Numbered from the stretch's first letter, positions 1 through 7,725 are shown. The stretch is DNA of 24,430 nt from an uncultured Bacteroidales bacterium (GCA_937949745.1 CALECM010000110.1:1-24430); one strand, 5' to 3'. The notes: generated from the sequence alone by a model not told the origin. Made by a program: numbers and translations.

Positions 1-904
1 TTTGGGCTTCCCTGCCTTCGGAAATTAATTCCCCAAACATAGATTGTACATCCAGGAACTGGATCTGACTATTGTCTTTTGATTTCGATAAATTTACGAT
101 GCTCCGGAACAACAATTCAAATCGCTGAAGCATTAATTTCAACTCTCCCCGTTCTTCGAAAGAACCCATGGCTTTAATATAGTTGCCTTCGCTGATGGCA
201 GCTATATCTGAGGCTATTTCAGGTGTGGTATCATAATCCTGTTGTAATTGTTGCACAATCTTCTCTTCGGCAAGACGGGGTATTTTGATAAGCTGAGTTC
301 TGGAAAGTATGGTGGGCAGGATATTATCGGCACTTTCCGCCATCAGGATAAAAAGTGTTTTGTTTTCGGGTTCTTCCAGCGTTTTTAAAAGTTTTGGGGC
401 TGCCGCGTAGTAAAGTCTTTCCACCATCCAGAGCAGGAAGATCTTATATCCTCCTTCATACGAACGGATACTGTTCTGATTGATAATATGGGCGCAATCC
501 CTTATATTAATGGATGCCTGTTTATTTTCACCTCCCAATTCGATAAGCCAGCTTTCCAGATCGATATGGTAATGGCGTTGTTCCACGTAATCACGGAAAA
601 GTTGTGCGAACTGTGTCGAATCCGGTTCTTTTTTTACACTCTTATTCGTGGCGTTCGGGAAGATAAGATGCAGGTCGGGATGGGATAATTTCTCATACTT
701 GGCACATGAGGGACATACGCCGCAGGAATCCCACTCTCCGCGGTTTTCACAATTAATATATTGGGCATAAGCTATGGCCAGGGCAAAAGTATGGTTGCCC
801 GGTTGCCCGAGAAATAACTGGGCATGGCTTATCCTGTTGTTTTTCACCATTGAAACCAGATGTCTCTTTTGGCTTTCCCCGACCATTACGTTCTTGAAGA
901 GCAT
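1..904 (-). CDS. holB: DNA polymerase III delta-prime subunit (clamp loader), 3' end cut off by window edge
   Basis: The first 301 codons are visible and the frame is still open at base 1. The product should be the delta-prime subunit of the clamp loader, which helps open and load the beta sliding clamp at replication forks in the cytoplasm. The start MLFKNVMVGESQ and the following SHAQLFLG match the usual amino end of bacterial delta-prime. The P-loop position is degenerate (GQPGNHTF, residues 33-40, no GK[ST]), as expected for a subunit that does not hydrolyse ATP. A zinc module CX8CX2CX2C is present at Cys52, Cys61, Cys64 and Cys67. Further on, LLKTLEEPE and TILSRTQ match the family's sensor region. 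The start is 9 bases after the mltD stop, so it can be read in the same transcript. The alternative, a DnaX-type gamma/tau subunit, is unlikely because the P-loop lysine is missing. Confidence 0.88.
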   Translation of the reverse strand, partial: MLFKNVMVGESQKRHLVSMVKNNRISHAQLFLGQPGNHTFALAIAYAQYINCENRGEWDSCGVCPSCAKYEKLSHPDLHLIFPNATNKSVKKEPDSTQFAQLFRDYVEQRHYHIDLESWLIELGGENKQASINIRDCAHIINQNSIRSYEGGYKIFLLWMVERLYYAAAPKLLKTLEEPENKTLFILMAESADNILPTILSRTQLIKIPRLAEEKIVQQLQQDYDTTPEIASDIAAISEGNYIKAMGSFEERGELKLMLQRFELLFRSIVNLSKSKDNSQIQFLDVQSMFGELISEGREAQ

Positions 905-905
905 A

Positions 906-913
906 CAAAGGTA
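906..913 (-). promoter_or_regulatory. Possible -7 element (TACCTTTG) between mltD and holB
   Basis: The minus strand reads TACCTTTG, matching the Bacteroidetes -7 consensus TAnnTTTG, in the 9-base gap before the holB start. A transcript from here would begin at or just inside the start codon, so this is either a leaderless promoter or chance. Low confidence. Confidence 0.25.
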
Positions 914-2440
914 TTATTTAGGTATTTTTAGTTTCTGTCCGACGGATAATACATTTATGTTTTTAATATTATTGTAATCGGCCAAAGTTTTGGCATTAAC
1001 ATTCAGCTTTTTGGCGATGGCATAAAAAGTGTCTCCCTTTTTTACCGTATAAAATTCCGGTTGTGAGGCAGTTCCGTTCGTTTGCGTATTCGCTGAAGCC
1101 ATACCGGTGGGTTTGTCTCGTGCAGCCTGCGGCACAGTAGGTTGTTCCACTGCCTGGTAGCCGACCAAAAGTCGTTGTTTTACTTTTATACTGTTACCTG
1201 ACAGTTTATTCATCTTTTTTAGTTCATATACCGAAAGACCATAGGTATTGGCTATTTTCGATAAAGTCTCGCCCTTTTTTACGTAGTGGTAGATATTCTT
1301 GGTTTTTAAAGACGGATCGTTTTTACCTGTGAACATGTTCTGGTAAACTTTCACGGGAGTGAAGAAAGTATCGTAACGGAAAGCGTGTACGGAATCCGCG
1401 ATATCCATATATTTTAAAAGGTCGGAAACCTTGAGTCGCAGCGGGTATGGCTCTTCGTAAGCAGGGATCACCCCTCTTTTATATTGCGGATTGAGCGTCT
1501 TGATTTCCTGAAGATCGATATTCATTGCTAGGGAGAGTTGTTCCAGATGTAGTTCTTTGGAAACCATGATTGTGTCTACTGCCGACGGAATTCTTATGCT
1601 GGCAGGCTCGATTCCGTGCAATGAATGGTATTTCATAAGATAGAGAGCTCCGATAAAAGCCGGAAAATAGTTTTGGGTTTCTTTCGGTAAATATTTACAG
1701 ATGCTCCAGAAATCAGGTTTTTTATTCAACTGGCCGCTTCTCGCAATAGCCTTCCGGACATTGGCCGGACCGCAATTGTAAGCCGATATGGCCAAACCCC
1801 AGTCATGGAAGATATTATAAAGGTCTTTTAGATGCTGGGCAGCCGCTTCCGTCGCTTTATAAGGATCCCGGCGGTCATCTATAAAAGTATTGACTTCAAG
1901 ACCGTACATTTTGCCGGTTGAATACATAAACTGCCATATGCCTGTGGCGCCTGCGCGGGAAACAGCCGTAGGATTTAAACTGGATTCAATGATTGTGAGA
2001 TAGATGAGCTCTTCCGGAACATTATGTTTATCGAAAATTTCCTGCATCCACGGGAAGTAATACTGGGCAAGTCCTAACAACGCTGCCGAGGATTTTTTTC
2101 TTTTCTCCGCATATAGTTCGATCCATCTTTTTACTCTTTCATTATAGGCGACCGGAATTACCGTTTGAATCTTATACAATCTTTCGGACAGGATCGCGTC
2201 GTCAATTTCCCGGGCGGCGGTATCGTCTTCCAGTAAGGAAAGTATACTTTCACTGTTGGCCGTTTCCCTCTTGACATACCATAAATCCAGCATCGCGTCC
2301 ATATCGGCGATCAATATTTTCTGGAATTTGTCCACGTCAACTCCAAGGGCACAGGAGTCGACCGGAGGAGCGGAATTCTGACTCCGGGATGTCATACAGA
2401 TCGATAAGAAAAATATGAATACTAAATATTTCCACTTCAT
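914..2440 (-). CDS. mltD: Membrane-bound lytic murein transglycosylase D-like protein with two LysM domains
   Basis: This 508-residue protein should cleave the glycan strands of peptidoglycan in the periplasm, leaving 1,6-anhydro ends. A hydrophobic signal sequence (MKWKYLVFIFFLSIC) opens it. The SLT catalytic domain follows, with catalytic Glu152 in IIESSLNP and the family motif GATGIWQFM just after it, then AYNCGPANVRKA. Two LysM peptidoglycan-binding repeats close it at about residues 384-427 and 462-508 (YVKKGETLSKIA and YTVKKGDTFYAIA), joined by a Ser/Thr/Pro-rich linker. The frame is open back to 2506 inside the upstream gene, but the start at 2440 is chosen because it places the signal peptide at the amino end. 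No clean lipobox is seen, so unlike E. coli MltD it may not be lipidated. It lies 37 bases after the MORN-repeat gene and is probably co-transcribed with it. Confidence 0.9.
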   Translation of the reverse strand: MKWKYLVFIFFLSICMTSRSQNSAPPVDSCALGVDVDKFQKILIADMDAMLDLWYVKRETANSESILSLLEDDTAAREIDDAILSERLYKIQTVIPVAYNERVKRWIELYAEKRKKSSAALLGLAQYYFPWMQEIFDKHNVPEELIYLTIIESSLNPTAVSRAGATGIWQFMYSTGKMYGLEVNTFIDDRRDPYKATEAAAQHLKDLYNIFHDWGLAISAYNCGPANVRKAIARSGQLNKKPDFWSICKYLPKETQNYFPAFIGALYLMKYHSLHGIEPASIRIPSAVDTIMVSKELHLEQLSLAMNIDLQEIKTLNPQYKRGVIPAYEEPYPLRLKVSDLLKYMDIADSVHAFRYDTFFTPVKVYQNMFTGKNDPSLKTKNIYHYVKKGETLSKIANTYGLSVYELKKMNKLSGNSIKVKQRLLVGYQAVEQPTVPQAARDKPTGMASANTQTNGTASQPEFYTVKKGDTFYAIAKKLNVNAKTLADYNNIKNINVLSVGQKLKIPK

Positions 2441-2477
2441 TTGCGCAAAGTTTTCATTTTCAATTAAATTATATGGA

Positions 2478-3989
2478 TTACGGCCTGTTATCAATTTTAT
2501 AGGCATTCCATCTTATCTCCCGTCCTTCCCGGTATTGTGTGGTTAAAAACAGTGTGCCTTCTTCATCATACTTGTTCCATAGTCCTGTTTTTTCTCCCGT
2601 AATATATTTTCCGGTCTCTTTTGTATTTCCGTTTTCCCAATAGGTAATGAATTTTCCGTTGGGAAGATTCTGGTCGAATTCTATTTCGGAGGCTAACTTG
2701 CCGTTGGCGTACCATAATTTCCACGTTCCCTGGCGCATACCGTCATAATAACTTCCTTTTTCAACCATACCTCCATTCCGGTAAGTCCATGGGCCATCCT
2801 CTTCTCCTATGACATATTGTCCTTTGGTAAGGATATTGCCCTCTTCGTCATATTCTATATATTCCCCGTCCAGTTCTCCGTTATCGTAATTCTCCACGAT
2901 AAGGAGATTGCCGTTCGGATAAAACCATTGCCATTCTCCGATTTTCTGGCCTCTGTTATTGTAACTGCCGATAATTTCAATCGATTTGTCCGTGAAATAG
3001 AACTTCCAATCTCCTACCGGGAGTGAATTCCTGTATCGTCCTTCCGCTTTTAATTCACCCGTGGGGTAATACTCTTTCCACGGGCCTTCTCTTTTCCCGT
3101 TAAGGTCGGTTACACCTTCATAACGCATGATTCCGTTCTCGAAAATGTATCCTTTGACCACCTTGCCGGTACTGTCGAATTCCCGTCTTATCCCTTCCGG
3201 AACTCCTTTGTAATAAGTGGCGGTTATCGAAGGTTGTCCGTTGGAATGATACGCTGTTTTTTTATCGAGGACTTTAATCTCCGGAGCGTCTTCAATGAGT
3301 TTATCATTCTCATATTTCTCCACATTCAGGAAATTTCCTTCTTCGTCGTAATATTTGAAAAAACCGTTTTTTTTGTCATTCTGGTATGTGCCTTCCATCT
3401 GCAGGTTCCCGTTATCCCAGAAAAACTTCCAGTTACCCTGTTTATATCCGAAATTATCCGTACGGTTGATGAATTCACGCCGGGTCATAACGCCACGGTA
3501 AAAATTGGTGATAGCGGTAACAACCCCGTCTTTGTTGAATTCTTTTTCCAGTCCGTGGGGTTTGCCTTCCTCATAAGGGGTATATTTTTTAATGGCGCTG
3601 TCCGTATAATAAGTCATGACGGCGCCTTTTAACGTATCCATTTTCCAGTTTTCAACGGTAAATTCATCCGGGTAATACTGGATTCGTAAACCGTTCTTTT
3701 TCCCTTCCGTATAATGAATTTCGAGCGTTTTTTCTCCTTTATCATTGTAAAAAACCCATAAACTGTCCAACTGGAAATTTTTCCTGTTGCCTTCCGAAAC
3801 CATTGTGCCTTCCATATTATACGATTTCCACCAGCCGTCGGGTTGCCCGTTCACAAGATTACCCTCGCTGGATTTCATACCATTCGGATAATAAAAAATA
3901 GTGTACCCGTTGGGATTAATCGTATCCTGGGCTATAAGCGAAAAGCCTGCCAGAACAAAAACCAGGAAATAAAGGCATTTACGAATCAT
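2478..3989 (-). CDS. Secreted MORN-type repeat protein (YwqK-like antitoxin family annotation)
   Basis: 503 residues. A signal peptide (MIRKCLYFLVFVLAGFSLIAQ) is followed almost to the end by repeats of about 22-25 residues with the pattern YYPNGxxxxEGxYxNGxxxGxWxxY, the MORN_2 variant. I can follow well over a dozen units; the third quarter (for example EGPWKEYYPTGELKAEGRYRN) is the most regular. Proteins like this are often labelled toxin-antitoxin YwqK family antitoxin, but no toxin is next to this one and the signal peptide argues for export. I therefore treat that label as a name only. In eukaryotes MORN repeats bind lipids or act as scaffolds; the role here is unknown. The gene begins a block with mltD and holB, so a cell-envelope role is a reasonable guess. 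A -7 element lies 31 bases upstream of the start. Confidence 0.85.
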   Translation of the reverse strand: MIRKCLYFLVFVLAGFSLIAQDTINPNGYTIFYYPNGMKSSEGNLVNGQPDGWWKSYNMEGTMVSEGNRKNFQLDSLWVFYNDKGEKTLEIHYTEGKKNGLRIQYYPDEFTVENWKMDTLKGAVMTYYTDSAIKKYTPYEEGKPHGLEKEFNKDGVVTAITNFYRGVMTRREFINRTDNFGYKQGNWKFFWDNGNLQMEGTYQNDKKNGFFKYYDEEGNFLNVEKYENDKLIEDAPEIKVLDKKTAYHSNGQPSITATYYKGVPEGIRREFDSTGKVVKGYIFENGIMRYEGVTDLNGKREGPWKEYYPTGELKAEGRYRNSLPVGDWKFYFTDKSIEIIGSYNNRGQKIGEWQWFYPNGNLLIVENYDNGELDGEYIEYDEEGNILTKGQYVIGEEDGPWTYRNGGMVEKGSYYDGMRQGTWKLWYANGKLASEIEFDQNLPNGKFITYWENGNTKETGKYITGEKTGLWNKYDEEGTLFLTTQYREGREIRWNAYKIDNRP

Positions 3990-4019
3990 GTTGCACGTGT
4001 TTCCTCATGGTACGAAATG

Positions 4020-4027
4020 CAAAGATA
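4020..4027 (-). promoter_or_regulatory. -7 promoter element TATCTTTG for the MORN-repeat gene
   Basis: The minus strand reads TATCTTTG, a full match to TAnnTTTG, followed by GCATTT. Transcription would start near 4013, giving a leader of about 24 bases before the start at 3989. No convincing TTTG is seen at -33. A terminator for the preceding gene sits directly upstream. Confidence 0.6.
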
Positions 4028-4029
4028 GT

Positions 4030-4087
4030 AAAAAAAGAAAAAACGGCACTGACCGTCTCGGATATAGATATTCAAGACCCGGTGCCG
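4030..4087 (-). terminator. Rho-independent-type terminator downstream of the outer-membrane barrel gene
   Basis: On the minus strand CGGCAC (4087-4082) pairs with GTGCCG (4049-4044). Additional internal pairing (ACC/GGT and GTCT/AGAC) extends the stem, and a T-rich run TTTTTTCTTTTTTT follows at once. It begins about 20 bases after the stop at 4109 and separates that gene from the MORN promoter. Confidence 0.7.
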
Positions 4088-4108
4088 GATTAATAGATAA
4101 GGATGATA

Positions 4109-4889
4109 TTATTTGATAAGTGAAAAACCGTAAGATAGCTGTATTCCTATGTAGGAGTTGTATAATTTAGTCCAGCCTTCTTCAATGAGCTGTGTACCCA
4201 TACGAACATCATAGTTGCCTTCGGCATGAGGTTCGGCGGAGTAGCTTCCTATCAGGCTTATTCCCCAGGTATTTTGGTTCTTTAACAGTCGCTTATAGCC
4301 AATTTTGAAAAAAAGACTTGCGTTATATCGGGTCTCCGTATCAATCCGGACCCTAAAATGGGTTTTTGTAGGATCCGATTCTTCTCCGCCCGCCCCGAAC
4401 GTGTATCCGTTTCCTGCATCTGCCGCAAACAGTAGGAGAGAAGCTACACCCAAAGAAATATCTAGTCCGTGTTTATTTTTGAAAAAATATGAATAATTTA
4501 ATAGTATGGGAAAAGTATATGCTCCGAATTCATAATAATCAAATGTTTTGTCTTTATGTTCAAATACACCTGTTGAAGAAAAACAATATGTGGAATCACT
4601 ATACTCGATGCCGATATAAAGTCCGAGCCATTTATGTATACGCTGGTATAAATAGGCGCCTAATTCTCCTCCTAAACTAACATGTCCCGGAAGGTATTCC
4701 GAATTGCCGTTTCCGCCCATCCGATAGCCATTCCTGATTATTTCCATCTTACTTCGGGCGTTGATATTAAAATTCATCCCCAATTGTCTCTTATACGGAT
4801 AGGGATTCTTGTTCGGAAACTCGTTTTGGGCTCTAAGTTGAATGCTAAATATTAAAATTGCGAATAAAAATAGGGTAATTCTTTTTCAT
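4109..4889 (-). pseudogene. Outer-membrane beta-barrel protein with a one-base frameshift in the signal peptide
   Basis: The open part (from TTG at 4783) gives 224 residues rich in alternating hydrophobic and aromatic positions, ending YIGIQLSYGFSLIK, typical of a small beta-barrel outer-membrane protein. The same frame stays open upstream of 4783 and encodes a signal-peptide core, LFLFAILIFSIQLRAQNEF, but has no start codon before a stop. An ATG at 4889 followed by five A residues is in the wrong frame. Read from that ATG with four A residues, the protein would be about 259 residues, beginning MKRITLFLF and ending its signal peptide at LRA/QN. The sequence thus shows either a real single-base insertion in a homopolymer, a phase-variable switch, or a sequencing error. 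Function unknown. The barrel call rests on the pattern and the carboxy end, not on a recognised family. Confidence 0.7.
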
Positions 4890-4903
4890 AATTTGTTTTT
4901 GGA

Positions 4904-4911
4904 CAAAATTA
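4904..4911 (-). promoter_or_regulatory. -7 element TAATTTTG upstream of the frameshifted barrel gene
   Basis: The minus strand reads TAATTTTG 15 bases before the ATG at 4889, a full TAnnTTTG match that would give a leader of about 8 bases. A second match, TACTTTTG, lies further upstream at 5098-5105 and would give a leader of roughly 200 bases. The rest of 4912-5140 is A+T-rich with no gene that I can support. Confidence 0.4.
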
Positions 4912-5140
4912 AAAAAAATAGGATAAGGAATGATTTTAAGAATAGGATAGATTTATCCGACATTTTTTGTTATCGCCACATCCTTCATTTTCCTTCGATA
5001 ATTCAAGAACAGTCAAGATGATTGATATTATTCTAAATGAATCGAAGGATCGATCTTTTATCAAAATAATTTAGATTCTTCGCTGCATTCTATATAACAA
5101 AAGTACGGTTTGCGTAGCTTTTTTATTGAGAATATTTGTA

Positions 5141-5359
5141 TTATTTAGAAGTACATGTTATGGTTACTCCACTTACTTCAGTATATCCGCCAACCGCTTT
5201 GGTATTCTCACAATCTTTTTTTGATAATTCGCCGGCAGAAAGTTTAAATGCGGCCGGTTCGAACGGTAATTTTACGGAGCATTCACATTCTTTTTTACAT
5301 GAGGTAAAAGAAATCATAATAAGACCGCTGCCTACTAAAGCTAATAATACTTTTTTCAT
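5141..5359 (-). CDS. Small cysteine-patterned lipoprotein, copy A
   Basis: 72 residues. The signal peptide ends in a lipobox (SFTSC, acylated Cys21), so the mature protein of about 50 residues should be anchored in the cell envelope. The mature part has Cys25, Cys27, Cys50 and Cys69, with the core SKKDCENTKAVGG and the end VTITCTSK. Copy B (5483-5701) has the same length and places these cysteines at identical positions, while the stretch between residues 28 and 42 differs freely. Four fixed cysteines suggest two disulfides or a metal site. I do not recognise a named family. A -7 element with a leader of about 25 bases precedes it. The translation is supported by the paralogue even though the gene is short. 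Confidence 0.8.
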   Translation of the reverse strand: MKKVLLALVGSGLIMISFTSCKKECECSVKLPFEPAAFKLSAGELSKKDCENTKAVGGYTEVSGVTITCTSK

Positions 5360-5390
5360 ATGTAAAATTATTTTGGGTTAATTAATGCTG

Positions 5391-5398
5391 CAAAAATA
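5391..5398 (-). promoter_or_regulatory. -7 element TATTTTTG of lipoprotein copy A, in a duplicated 18-base segment
   Basis: The minus strand reads TATTTTTGCAGC, with the expected start of transcription near 5384. The 18 bases 5391-5408 are identical to 5731-5748 upstream of copy B, so the promoter was copied with the gene. Confidence 0.6.
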
Positions 5399-5431
5399 AT
5401 AAAATAATATGTGATATTAAATTATGAATAA

Positions 5432-5465
5432 AAAAAGGGTATTCCGATCCCGAAATACCCTTTTT
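5432..5465. terminator. Bidirectional hairpin terminator between the two lipoprotein copies
   Basis: AAAAAGGGTATT (5432-5443) pairs perfectly with AATACCCTTTTT (5454-5465) around a 10-base loop. The A/T ends give a T-run after the stem on either strand. It lies 17 bases after the stop of copy B and upstream of the copy A promoter, so each copy appears to be its own transcription unit. Confidence 0.8.
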
Positions 5466-5482
5466 CTATGAACAAATTAAGC

Positions 5483-5701
5483 CTATTTATGCCTGCAAGT
5501 GATCGTTCTACCGGTTCCTTCAGTTATTCCGCCTACGGTTTTGGTATTTTCACAATCTTTTTTAGACATCTTGCCCGCATCCATTACGGCAGGTGTAGGA
5601 CTGCCTACTGTGGCAATAGTGCATTCACATTGTTTCTGGCAAGATGTTAAGGATGCCGTAATAATACCGGCGCAGGCTAAAGCTAAAAATACTTTTTTCA
5701 T
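5483..5701 (-). CDS. Small cysteine-patterned lipoprotein, copy B
   Basis: 72 residues, a paralogue of the gene at 5141-5359. The signal peptide (MKKVFLALACAGIITASLTSC) ends at a lipobox LTSC with acylated Cys21. The mature part keeps Cys25, Cys27, Cys50 and Cys69, the core MSKKDCENTKTVGG and the end RTITCRHK. Between residues 28 and 42 it is Ser/Pro/Val-rich and unrelated to copy A, so the cysteine frame and the carboxy half are what is conserved. The gene has its own promoter copy (5731-5738) and its own terminator (5432-5465). Function unknown. An envelope-anchored disulfide-bonded miniprotein is the simplest description. Confidence 0.8.
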   Translation of the reverse strand: MKKVFLALACAGIITASLTSCQKQCECTIATVGSPTPAVMDAGKMSKKDCENTKTVGGITEGTGRTITCRHK

Positions 5702-5730
5702 ACAATTTAATTTTAAAATTAATAATGATG

Positions 5731-5738
5731 CAAAAATA
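5731..5738 (-). promoter_or_regulatory. -7 element TATTTTTG of lipoprotein copy B
   Basis: The minus strand reads TATTTTTGCATC, 30 bases before the start at 5701. It belongs to the 18-base segment (5731-5748) shared exactly with the copy A promoter. Confidence 0.6.
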
Positions 5739-6084
5739 ATAAAATAATTAATATATTATTATTAATACTTATTTTTTTATATACATGGTTCTCTACATAA
5801 TTTTTTATCTAAAGTAAAGAATAATAAGACAATAAACAAATTTATTCCTTAAATGTTTGTGAAATTATGATTTATTTAAGAATAAATAACTCCATGAATC
5901 ACAGAATAGTTATTAACCGGGTTAATCCACAGTGCTATAATTAAAGTTTGAGCTATTTGGTTTGTTTTGGTGATGAATGAGCAACATGATAAAATTAAAC
6001 CGTTTACCTCATCAAATTTTGTCAAAATTAAAGATATAAACAAAAATTTATTCTATACGTTAAAATAAAAAAATATAATATATT
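5739..6084. other. A+T-rich intergenic region between divergent lipoprotein genes
   Basis: About 350 bases with no gene that I can support on either strand. It must hold the promoter of the plus-strand lipoprotein at 6085, but no full TAnnTTTG match is seen on that strand; the nearest are one or two bases off in spacing. A near-perfect palindrome ATTAACCGGGTTAAT (5912-5926, 7-base arms around one G) stands out against the A+T-rich background and could be an operator. Confidence 0.5.
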
Positions 6085-6522
6085 ATGAAAAAATATTTTC
6101 TTCCTTTGTTATTCGTAAGTTTTTTATTTATATTTTCTTCCTGCAGGAATGAAAAAGACGAGCCTTATATCAGGTTCAGGGATAAGGACGGACAGGAGTA
6201 TAATGAAAGAGTAATGGTTCCACTAAATACAGATTTGAAATTATTTGTATATATCGGTTATGAAGAAAAAGGAGAAAATAATCTCATCCATTACGAGCGC
6301 AGTATTGATGGTTCGCCGTTCAGTGATATTACTTTTACAGGTACTCTGGATATTTTGTCTGTTGGCAGATTTAACAATCTGCTTACGGAGAAAGCCTCTA
6401 TCGATATTTCTTTCAACGAAGAGAGGGTAAGCGAAGGATCTGTCGTTCAGATTCGGGTCAGGGATAGCGGAACTTTATCAAAAACTATTACCTTCGAAGT
6501 CCTGACGGAAACAGAAAGTTAA
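6085..6522 (+). CDS. Uncharacterised lipoprotein
   Basis: 145 residues. The signal peptide MKKYFLPLLFVSFLFIF is followed by SSC, with Cys20 the likely acylated residue. The next residues, RNEKDE, are acidic and resemble the export signals that send Bacteroidetes lipoproteins to the cell surface; that is inference. The mature part is hydrophilic with alternating beta-type segments (KLFVYIGYEEK, SIDISFNEERV, VVQIRVRDSGT, TITFEVLTE), suggesting a small beta-sandwich. I do not recognise the family. It is converged on by tag, with only 21 bases between the stops. Its upstream region is unusually A+T-rich. Confidence 0.75.
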   Translation: MKKYFLPLLFVSFLFIFSSCRNEKDEPYIRFRDKDGQEYNERVMVPLNTDLKLFVYIGYEEKGENNLIHYERSIDGSPFSDITFTGTLDILSVGRFNNLLTEKASIDISFNEERVSEGSVVQIRVRDSGTLSKTITFEVLTETES

Positions 6523-6543
6523 GAGTAGCCTGGTTTTCACTAG

Positions 6544-7113
6544 TTATCTGAAATCACAATGTGCCAAATGATCGTTGACATATCCCACTGCCTGTAAATG
6601 GGCGTAGCAAATGGTCGTGCCGAAAAATTTGAATCCCCGTTTTTTCATATCCTTACTGATCGTATCCGATAAGGGAGTGGAAGCCGGTATCTCTTCGGGT
6701 TTTTCCCAATGGTTAATTATAGGTTTCCTGTCAGGAAGAAAAGATTTAAGGTAATTGCAAAAACTGCCGAACTCATTTTGGATCTCCAAAAAAGCGACCG
6801 CATTAGAAATAGTGGCTTCGATTTTTTTACGATTGCGGATAATTCCCGCATCCTGTAATAATAGTTCCACCTCTTTTTCAGTAAATTTTGCCACTTTTTC
6901 AGCATCAAATCCTGCGAAAGCCTTCCGGTAATTTTCCCGTCGTTTAAGTATGGTAATCCAGCTTAGTCCCGCCTGGGCGCTTTCCAGTACGATAAACTCA
7001 AACATTTTGTGGTCGTCCGTAACTTCTTTTCCCCATTCTTCATCATGATACCTGATGTAAATAGGGTCGCTGGTACTCCATGCACAACGTCGGATTTCAG
7101 TTTCCAGTTTCAT
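6544..7113 (-). CDS. tag: DNA-3-methyladenine glycosylase I
   Basis: This 189-residue enzyme excises 3-methyladenine from alkylated DNA as the first step of base-excision repair. The amino end RRCAWS, then YIRYHDEEWG, AQAGLSWITILKRRENYRKAF and RGFKFFGTTICYAHLQAVGYVNDHLAHC are the conserved blocks of the Tag family. The four zinc ligands are present: Cys10, His23, His182 and Cys186. The frame is open back to 7146, but the ATG at 7113 gives the normal Tag amino end and follows a -7 element by a short leader, so it is preferred. It is a single-gene unit and ends 21 bases from the stop of the lipoprotein on the other strand. Confidence 0.95.
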   Translation of the reverse strand: MKLETEIRRCAWSTSDPIYIRYHDEEWGKEVTDDHKMFEFIVLESAQAGLSWITILKRRENYRKAFAGFDAEKVAKFTEKEVELLLQDAGIIRNRKKIEATISNAVAFLEIQNEFGSFCNYLKSFLPDRKPIINHWEKPEEIPASTPLSDTISKDMKKRGFKFFGTTICYAHLQAVGYVNDHLAHCDFR

Positions 7114-7134
7114 CGGTTGAATATAAATTATAGG

Positions 7135-7142
7135 CAAAAATA
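7135..7142 (-). promoter_or_regulatory. -7 promoter element TATTTTTG of tag
   Basis: The minus strand reads TATTTTTGCC, with transcription expected near 7129 and a leader of about 15 bases. This supports the start at 7113, because the longer open frame would begin upstream of the promoter. Confidence 0.6.
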
Positions 7143-7176
7143 GCAAATAATCCGTTGTCCGTTACATGATATCCTT

Positions 7177-7725
7177 TTAATAAAGCAGTATACCGGCTAT
7201 CCCGGCAAGACCGATCGTGAGCATAGGATGGAATTTGAATTTCCATGTCAACAGGAAAACCCCGGCAAAAAGCAGGACACTTTTATAATCGATAAAATTC
7301 TCCGGAGTCATCAGCATCAGGGCTGCCGCTGCGATTAGTCCTACAGAAACCGGACGTAAACCGGTAAAGACGGCTGCTACATATTTATTATTCATAAACC
7401 GGTTATAGTAATACGAAATAAGGATAACGAGCAGGAAAGAAGGCAGGCAAACGGCAAGAGTGGCCATGGAAGCACCCAGAACAGCGATGCCTGTGGAATA
7501 TCCTGCCGAAAGGATGGTGTTATATCCGATGTAAGTGGCGCTGTTAATGCCGATAGGGCCGGGCGTGACCTGTGAGATCGCTACCAGATCGGTAAACTCC
7601 TGTAAAGTCATCCAGCCGTAATGGTTTACCACTTCCTCCTGTATGAGTGAAAGCATGGCGTAACCACCTCCGAATCCAAGAATTCCAATTTTTGTAAATA
7701 CCCAGAATAACTGTAAAAATATCAT
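7177..7725 (-). CDS. Chromate transporter family protein, second half-size subunit
   Basis: 182 residues, mostly membrane segments, of the CHR (ChrA) family. The amino part FWVFTKIGILGFGGGYAMLSLIQEEVV and the downstream ISQVTPGPIGINSATYIGY are the family signature (the GGGYAMLPL and QxxPGPI motifs). This is a short-chain, single-domain form; two such genes in tandem replace one long ChrA. Its ATG at 7725 overlaps the stop of the first subunit gene by one base (TAATG), a translational-coupling arrangement that suggests a hetero-oligomer of opposite membrane topology. Known members export chromate or take up related oxyanions, but the substrate of this pair cannot be read from sequence. A longer reading frame from 7815 only runs back through the upstream gene. 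Confidence 0.88.
   Translation of the reverse strand: MIFLQLFWVFTKIGILGFGGGYAMLSLIQEEVVNHYGWMTLQEFTDLVAISQVTPGPIGINSATYIGYNTILSAGYSTGIAVLGASMATLAVCLPSFLLVILISYYYNRFMNNKYVAAVFTGLRPVSVGLIAAAALMLMTPENFIDYKSVLLFAGVFLLTWKFKFHPMLTIGLAGIAGILLY

Noticed and set aside
3234..3632. A 132-codon plus-strand open frame
   Set aside because: It lies wholly inside and opposite the MORN-repeat gene, whose repeat pattern and signal peptide are clear. It looks like a by-product of the repeats.
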